Assembly (NCBI GenBank): GCA_023678885.1
Contig: CM042996.1
Coordinates: 8,924,602 to 8,988,601 of the forward strand
Length of the DNA stretch: 64,000 bases
Direction: 5' to 3'
Origin: Pogostemon cablin
Lineage: Eukaryota; Streptophyta; Magnoliopsida; Lamiales; Lamiaceae
Part shown: positions 57,804 through 64,000 of the stretch, piece after piece
Layout of the letters: every line of letters starts with the position of its first letter
How positions within the stretch are numbered: position 1 is the stretch's first letter
Position numbers and translations under genes: made by a program
Notes under the pieces: model-generated
Seen by the model: only the letters and a program-made list of their open reading frames with translations
Databases searched by the model: none
Told to the model about the DNA's origin: nothing

Positions 57804-57876
57804 TTAATTGTTTTACTTTTCTTATAAAATCATATTAATTATAATATAAATATTAATCTATGTTTAATTTTTTTAT

Positions 57877-58195
57877 GACAAAGACTTGTGTGAGACTATC
57901 TTACGTAAATGCTTACGTGAAAATGTCAGAAAGTAATAACTTTTGCACTGAAAAGTGATACTAAATTAATGAAAAGTGATAATGTTATTTTATGAACAAT
58001 TTATAGTATAAACTTTTGTACTGAAAAGTGATACTAAATTAATGAAAAGTGATAATGTTATTTTATGAACAATTTATAGTATAATAAAAAGTGATAAAAT
58101 TTTATAGCAAAAGTGATACCGTTTTATAGCGAAAGTGATAACTATTTTAAAAAGTGTAAAATGGTCTCACGTGAGACGGTCTCACGCGAGACCTA
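57877..58195. mobile_element. Foldback-like element (GTGAGAC family), complete copy 3
   Basis: Starts GACAAAGACTTGTGTGAGAC and ends GTCTCACGTGAGACGGTCTC then ACGCGAGACCTA, i.e. copy 1 inverted. The interior contains a 70-bp tandem duplication (TTTTGTACTGAAAAGTGATA units at about 57,938 and 58,014). Confidence 0.6.
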
Positions 58196-58198
58196 ACA

Positions 58199-58199
<1 letters not shown>

Positions 58200-58242
<43 letters not shown>

Positions 58243-58255
58243 TATTATTATTATT
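58200..58255. repeat. (TTA)n microsatellite
   Basis: About 56 bp of TTA/ATT repeats with one interruption. Confidence 0.95.
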
Positions 58256-58643
58256 TAAAATATATATGAGTTTATAATTAGTAGTAAATACTAACACTAA
58301 AGATTTCCTTTCATTTATTATAAGTTGCACTCCATAATTATTTCCATCATTACTTTTACGAATAATTTCTATTACATATTCCAATTTTTGTAATTTATGA
58401 GGGAGAAATATAACAGAGTATATGAGAAAGATAATTCAACATAATAATTAAGGGTGCACTTGTGCAGAGTGCAGCCCAGGTTAAAAGTGGTAGTAGATAG
58501 TTTTCAAAAAATTAAAAATAATTATTTTATTTTATTAATGGTGAATATTAAATTTAAAATTAATCCAATGATTAAAATTATTTAGGTTCAGTTTGGTCTC
58601 ATTAATTAAATACACATTGAATATATATGTGTATCACGATGAA

Positions 58644-58646
<3 letters not shown>
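58256..58646. other. AT-rich spacer
   Basis: Nothing recognised between the microsatellites. Confidence 0.4.

Positions 58647-58701
<55 letters not shown>
58647..58701. repeat. (TA)n microsatellite
   Basis: About 55 bp of TA repeats next to the Sirevirus 3' LTR end. Confidence 0.95.
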
Positions 58702-58704
<3 letters not shown>

Positions 58705-58716
58705 TCTTAAGATTGA

Positions 58717-59258
58717 TGTTCTACAAAAAGATGTGAAAATACCATGAAATAGAACATCATAGAATTGAAACGGGAAGACCACGTCTCTCCCTCAAAACCA
58801 TCTATTAGATTACAACACGACTTTGACAACAACTCGACAACCCTATCACAGCCACTTGTCTCGTTTGAATCTAACTCTAATTTTGGTCTATCTTCAGGAC
58901 TTGTGATCAATAATCCTTTTGATCTATATCACTCTTGACATTGATAATATATGAATTTCCCTCAAGAAATAAAACAAGAAACAAAAAGAAAATATTCAAC
59001 GAACTCCCTCAACTCCAACAAAACTCACACAAGAATATTTTTCTCGATAATCATCGCACTCTCCTTGCAATCTTTCCTTAATAGAATCACTCAATCAATC
59101 TACTTTGTGATCCTTTAATTACTGAATCAGCCAATGTACATCAATAACTTGATTTATCTTCTTTCCTTATGGAGCTCAATCACAATCAAATCTGCGACAA
59201 GAATCAACACAACATGTTTTGCAAATATATGCTCATGACATAATTTCTAAACTCAACA
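58717..59258 (-). repeat. 3' LTR of the Sirevirus (end inferred)
   Basis: Starts TGTTGAGTTTAGAAATT right after the purine tract. The end is set at the last GTAGAACA before the microsatellite. Without the partner LTR, that border is an inference. Confidence 0.55.
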
Positions 59259-59272
59259 AACTCCCCATTGGC
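59259..59272 (-). promoter_or_regulatory. Polypurine tract of the Sirevirus
   Basis: Minus strand GCCAATGGGGAGTT next to TGTTGAG, close to the conserved Sirevirus tract wording. Confidence 0.7.
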
Positions 59273-59470
59273 ATGAGCTACATATTTTAACAGAAGATAA
59301 AACAAGCATGCAAATAATTAAAAAGAATAAGCAACATTACCCCTGAAGTTAGTTCCAAAAGAGGATAATCAGTTCAAACAAAAAAACAGAAATAAAATGA
59401 AAGTTAAGAGACTTCAGAGAGAGTGCAGAGTTTAACAAAACAAAACAAAACAGGGACATATCCCTTTTCT

Positions 59471-60772
59471 TCAACTGGTAGAGGAATCATCAGCACCAGC
59501 ACCCTTATCATCCTGCTCACCAGAGTCCTCATCATTGTTTTCTTCTTCTTCTTTGACCATCTTTAGTTTCCTCCCAGCACCATCAGCAGTGTTCTTTTTC
59601 TCCCCCTTAGCTCGTGCCAAGGCCTCCATCAACTCATCCAACCTGACATTCTGCTTATCAAGAGTAGCCTGAACTACAAAGATATCTGTCTTTATTTGAT
59701 CCACCAAAGGAGAGATAGATTCAAGAGTGGATGTGGCTGACTCAACCCTCTCTTTCAGATTGGCAACTCGAAGGGAAACCTTCAATTCACTTTCTCAAGG
59801 GAATCCTCTCCCTCCATAAACCTGACACCCACCTCAGTTAATAAAGTTTCCAGATAGTGCATGAAAATGGAAATAGCCTAGAATCATAAAACTTCCCAGC
59901 AAACCCTAGAATAACATCAAAGACAAACTGACCATATGACAAGTTTCCTTTGGTAGCAATAACATGAATGAACCTAACTTGAGATACTGTCAAAAGAGAC
60001 TTATTTTTGGACGGAGTCTAGTTATGAATAGCAATTTTATGCAAGAGATTAAACGAGGTACACAAGTCAGACTGAGACAGCCCAGCAGAAGGCCAAACAG
60101 ACAACTTCCCAGAGGTAATTACTTCACACACAGTATTCAAAGAAGGAACTAATTGTAAACCAGAACAGTTTCAGGAACACCCATAACCCTAGAGATTTCA
60201 GAAGGTGAAAACTTGCAAATGCTATTACGACAAAACGCCGTGTGAAACCTAGGAGAATCACTATCAACAATATCTGGAGTAAGATTGAAGTATAACTCCC
60301 TAACAATCTTAACACGGAAGGGTTTAAGACCAGAAACAGTACCAAGTAAACCATCAGACTCAATTAAGGGCAAAACGCCAAACCTTTCAAAATCAGACAC
60401 ACAGATATTACGTTCATAGTGAAAAGCCATGTCAACAAAAATACCATATCGAGAGGCTACTGTGGACAAGTAAAATTCCTTGGATCGAGCATTACCAATG
60501 TCGATTGCTTCAATAGGTTCATCAGATGAACATGGGATAGCAGCGAACGACACCAAGGCACTTGACTGAGGATTTTTCTTCCTGGCAGACCTATATGGCT
60601 TGTCCACCGCATTCTCATCCACTTCAATGATTTCACGGCAAGAAGGAGAGGAATGATCCAATGTACCAGAGGAAGGGACTATGGCAACAAGATTAGAAAT
60701 GGGTGAACCAAAGCGTTCACGTTTGATGCTGGAACCAGGGCTGCGAAGTGCGGTTTGTTTCTGTCGGACCAT
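59471..60772 (-). pseudogene. Sirevirus env-like protein, broken
   Basis: The N-terminal open frame 60,772-60,149 (207 codons) starts MVRQKQTALRSP and contains ARSKEFYLSTVASRYGIFVD, MAFHYERNICVSDFERFGV, a FNLTPD patch and CKFSPSEISRVMGVPETV. This is the layout of Sirevirus env-like proteins, a conserved block after a Ser-rich head. After a frame break (60,148-59,786), the C-terminal piece 59,785-59,471 has a coiled coil (ERVESATSTLESISPLVDQI, ALARAKGEKK) and an acidic EEEENNDEDSGEQDD tail. The function of env-like proteins is unproven; no clear signal peptide or membrane span is visible here. Confidence 0.75.
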
Positions 60773-61344
60773 GGTGAAAGGGAGATCGAGAGAGAAGGAG
60801 ATGACTTAGGGTTTCGTGAGAGAAGGAAATGATACTCAACCATTCACTAGATCAGAAAGAAAAGAAGGAAAGGATTGTCTTTTCATATCCCACGAAATCC
60901 GAGAAATACTGACAAATATAATAAAAATAAAAAATGGGGAGGGAAAAATGACTAAGGTAGGAAAGAAATCAATTTGGTCCAGTGTGAGTATCCAAGTTTG
61001 AAAGGAACATCAATCATTTCTCAGAATAGAACTTCCAAATTCCCTTTTTTTTAAAAAAAAAAATATATCTGCACCTTATAAATACCTGGAACAAATATCC
61101 CTTAAAGAAGATTTTAATTTGTTCATGTGGATGATGTACTTAGAACATGGGAATTTTTACATTCAGCCTTATAACTCTTTTTTTATAAGAGAGAAACCCT
61201 TAAATGCAGTAGCTTACTCCTCACTTTTTATTTTCTGCGTATGTAGCCCTTCTTAATGAAGATGGCTTTCACAATACATCATTTTAAATAGATAGCCCTA
61301 AACTGCATGGGTAATAAATGTTCAAAATAAACATGAATAGTCAA
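60773..61344 (-). other. Spacer between Sirevirus pol and env-like gene
   Basis: Non-coding AT-rich sequence; a short reading frame on the opposite strand at 60,816-61,001 has no recognisable content. Confidence 0.5.
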
Positions 61345-61764
61345 TTAAGGACCACAAAGATATCTTTTATGCAAATACCTAATCCTAGATGCAAGAGATT
61401 TATATAGAACAGATTCCAGGGATTTCCTAATGGATATAAATTTTTGAGTATCAAGGCCTTTTGTAAAAATATCTGCCAATTGTTTTTCAGTGGAAATGTG
61501 TTCTATGTTAAGTGTTCCTTCCTCAACAAATTCTCTAATAAAGTGAAAGCGAATATCTATATATTTGGTTTTTTGATGAAGGACATGATTTTTTGAGATA
61601 TTAATGGCACTGGTGTTGTCACAAAGAAGGTAAAGTTTATTGGGCTTCAATTGGTAATCAATTAGCATCTTTTCAAGCCAAATAAGTTGAGAAATACAAC
61701 TACCTGCAGCGATGTATTCTGCTTCAGCCGTGGACAAAGATATACAATTTTATTTGCGGCTGAA
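61345..61764 (-). pseudogene. Sirevirus RNase H
   Basis: STAEAEYIAAGSCISQLIWL, CDNTSAINISKN, KYIDIRFHFIREFV and EKQLADIFTKGLDTQ are standard copia RNase H motifs, ending in a Sirevirus-like tail (KSLESVL). The start is joined to the previous piece only through a frameshift near 61,740. Confidence 0.88.
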
Positions 61765-63120
61765 TCAAGACACAAGGTTACTACCAACAAAGAAACACCC
61801 TCCAAAAGTGCTCTTACGATCATTGGTGTCCCCTGCCCAATCCGCATCACAGAACCCCAGAACATTTGCATTGGTATCTGTTAAATACCACATTCCATTT
61901 TCTAATGTTCCTACAACATACTTTATGATTCTTTTAACAGCTTTCAAATGGGACTCCTTTGGAGAACTTTGGTACCTAGCACACAAACAAACACTAAAGG
62001 ATATGTCAGGTCGACTGGCAGTTAAATAGAGAAGACTTCTAATCATTCTCCTGTATAGTGTTTCATCAACATATATTCCTTCACAGTCTTGAGATAAGGA
62101 TTCTCTAGAGCTAAGTGGAACTTTTGAATGTTTGGAATTTTCCAACCCAAACTTTTTAACAAGGTTTTTAGCATATTTGGATTGATGAATAAACATACCT
62201 TCTTTGGATTGACTTACTTGTAATCCGAGGAAGTATGACAGTTTACCCATTATGCTCATTTCCAATTCAGATGTCATGAGATTTATAAATTATTGACCCT
62301 TTTCTCAAAGGTGGATCCAATTATTATATCATTTACATAGATCAGTACTATCATGATTTCTTTGCCCGTTTTCTGAAGAAATAATTTTCTATCAGCTCCA
62401 CCACGAACATAACCTTTAGCAATATGAAATCTTGTAAGTCGTTCATACCAAGCTCTTGGTGTTTGTTTCAAACCATAAAGAGCCTTTTTCAATTTGAAAA
62501 TATGCTATGGAAACTCAGGATCAATGAACCCTTTTGGTTGTGAAACATAGGCAGTCTCCTTGAGAATAATATTTAAAAAGGCACTCTTCACATCCATCTG
62601 ATAAACAGTGAAACCAAGATGACAAACAACCGCTAGAAGTAGTCTCATAGATTCAATTCTTGCTACTGGAGCAAAGGTCTCATCAAAGTCATTCCCTTCT
62701 ACTTGAGTGTATCCTTGAGCAAACTAACCTGTCCTTGTTTCTGATGATGTTTCCATGCTCATCGGTCTTATTCTTGAAAATCCATTTTGTCCCAATGACA
62801 TTGTGTTCTGCAGGTCTTGGAACAAGTTCCCAAATATCATTTCGAACAAATTGTTTGAGCTCTTCTTGCATGTCAAGTATCCAATTTGGATCATTTAAAG
62901 CCTCTTTGACATTCTTGGGCTCTAATTTGGAAACAAAACATGAGAACAGAGAGACATTAACCATTTTCCGGTAGTCTTTTCTTGGAGCATTCCTGGTATT
63001 GATTCTTGATTGAGGATCCCCAATTATCAAATTCAAAGGGTGATCCTTTTGGATCTTCAAAGGTGGATCTCTCATTCTGGGACTTGATTCATTCTCACTT
63101 TCTTCTTCTGACTCCTCAGT
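61765..63120 (-). pseudogene. Sirevirus reverse transcriptase, broken, YVDD altered
   Basis: Pieces from right to left: NDPNWILDMQEELKQF and IGTKWIFKNK (63,075-62,689), the finger/palm region with stops (about 62,690-62,500), ALYGLKQTPRAWYERL and LIYVNDIIIGST (62,492-62,283), then GKLSYFLGLQVSQSKEGMFI, GSLLYLTASRPDISFSVCL-like and GFCDADWAGDTNDRKSTFGG (62,277-61,765). The catalytic box reads Y-V-N-D, so the first Asp of the YVDD pair is Asn. Multiple frame breaks. Confidence 0.85.
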
Positions 63121-64000
63121 TTGTGAAATTTGAATTTCTTTTTATTTTTCAATTAGAGAAATTACCTAAGAAGGAACAGTACTGACCATTGGTTCTATAT
63201 CATCAAAATCAACATGAAAAGATTCAATAACACACTGTGTTCTAATAATCAGAACTCTGTATGCACGACTGTTTGTTGAATATCCTAAGAAACACCCTAT
63301 CATGCTTTTACTATCCAACTTTCCACGTCCTTCTCTGTCATTCAAGATATAACACTTGCATCAAAACACATGAAGATGTTTTAAGTTGGGAGTTTTACCA
63401 TTCCAAAGCTGATATGGTGTCTTACCCAATTCATGACGAACATGGACTCGATTACCAAGGTAGCATGCTGTGTGCATGGTTTCTGCCCACCATTTCAAAG
63501 TAATTCATTTAGAGATAAGCATCACTCGAGTAATTTCCTGAAGGGTCCGATATTTTCTTTCAACCACACCATTTTGTTGTGGAGTCTTAGGAGCTGAGTA
63601 CTCATGGAATATCCCATTTGTGTCACGAAAATCATAAAACAACTGATTTTCAAATTCTTTCCCATGATCTGATCTGATTCTTTTCACTGAAATGCATTTT
63701 TCTTTTTCAACCTGCATACACAATTTCTTAAAAACACTAAAAGCGCCAGACTTTTCTTTTAAGAAACTTACCCACGTGTATCTCGAGTAATCATCAACAC
63801 AGATAAAAACATACTTCTTACCACTGGCACTTGCAATTTGAAGTGGTCCCATTAGGTCCATGTGTAGTAATTCCAAGATATGATTTGTATGAATGTCATA
63901 TTTAGACGAATGAGATTTTATTACCTGTTTGCCAAGTTTGCAAGGTTCACAAATATGTTGATCTTTCAATTTAAGCTCAGGAATTCCTCTGACAAGTTTC
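63121..64000 (-). pseudogene. Sirevirus integrase, partial at the window edge
   Basis: In 63,969-63,505: ICEPCKLGKQVIKSH (zinc-binding end), ELLHMDLMGPLQ with the first catalytic Asp, VDDYSRYTWV, RIRSDHGKEF with the second Asp (the usual N-G is H-G), and KTPQQNGVVERKYRTLQE with the Glu. The C-terminal part (63,500-63,121) is readable only in pieces (ELGKTPYQLW, FGC-like). The upstream part runs off the window. Confidence 0.85.

Larger units (their letters stand above)
58717..64000 (-). mobile_element. Sirevirus-type copia element, 3' portion, decayed
   Basis: On the minus strand, reading from the right edge: integrase, RT, RNase H, an env-like gene, a purine tract and the 3' LTR. An extra gene between pol and the 3' LTR and a CAATGGGGAGTT-type purine tract are typical of Sireviruses (SIRE/Maximus lineage). 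All pol pieces are separated by stops and frame changes, so the copy is old. The 5' LTR, gag and protease lie beyond the window. Confidence 0.85.

Overview
This is repeat-dominated nuclear DNA from a flowering plant, most likely a eudicot. The evidence is copia, Ty3/gypsy, Stowaway and Helitron-like elements nested in one another, spliceosomal introns with GT..AG borders, and a seven-exon sesquiterpene synthase (TPS-a type) gene. An aromatic asterid would fit, but species cannot be read from the window. I see no intact cellular protein gene. Every host gene recognised is broken, and the only nearly intact coding unit is a young copia gag-pol.

Left third (1-21,745). An endogenous pararetrovirus copy (family Caulimoviridae) runs left to right: coat-like region with a damaged zinc knuckle, 30K-type movement protein, protease, reverse transcriptase, RNase H and a downstream frame. 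The downstream frame was cut in two by a 9.4-kb Athila-like Ty3 element (6,204-15,645). That element kept gag and protease but lost RT, RNase H and integrase, and its own 5' LTR later took a 927-bp solo LTR. The viral copy resumes at 15,646 and ends with a CaMV-35S-like promoter (two TGACG motifs 12 bp apart, TATA box, polyadenylation signal). Next is a remnant of an ALKBH1-type DNA/RNA demethylase gene, split by a copia element (17,803-21,555) that has lost its RT.

Middle (21,746-53,442). AT-rich intergenic DNA holds degenerate GAGTAAC-rich repeats, a small chimera of proteasome alpha-7 and Hsp70 fragments, and several Stowaway MITEs. The rest is one minus-strand terpene synthase pseudogene spread over 25 kb. 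Exons 7 to 4 lie at 28,372-30,424, exon 3 at 46,093-46,472 and exons 2 and 1 at 46,688-53,442. Intron 3 holds a Stowaway split by a ~15-kb Helitron-like insertion that carries broken exons of an ERD6-like sugar transporter and a MAP70 protein. Exon 2 is hit twice: by a 767-bp element with 10-bp target duplications and by a very young 5.5-kb Tork-like copia element.

Right end (53,443-64,000). AT-rich DNA contains a family of GTGAGAC/GTCTCAC-ended foldback-like elements, a short GC-rich island and microsatellites. It is followed by the 3' half of a decayed minus-strand Sirevirus (3' LTR, env-like gene, RNase H, RT, integrase) that runs off the window.

Nesting gives relative ages. The virus is older than the Athila-like element, which is older than its solo LTR. 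The terpene synthase and its Stowaway are older than the Helitron-like block. The Tork-like copia is the youngest, with about 3 differences over its two 618-bp LTRs.
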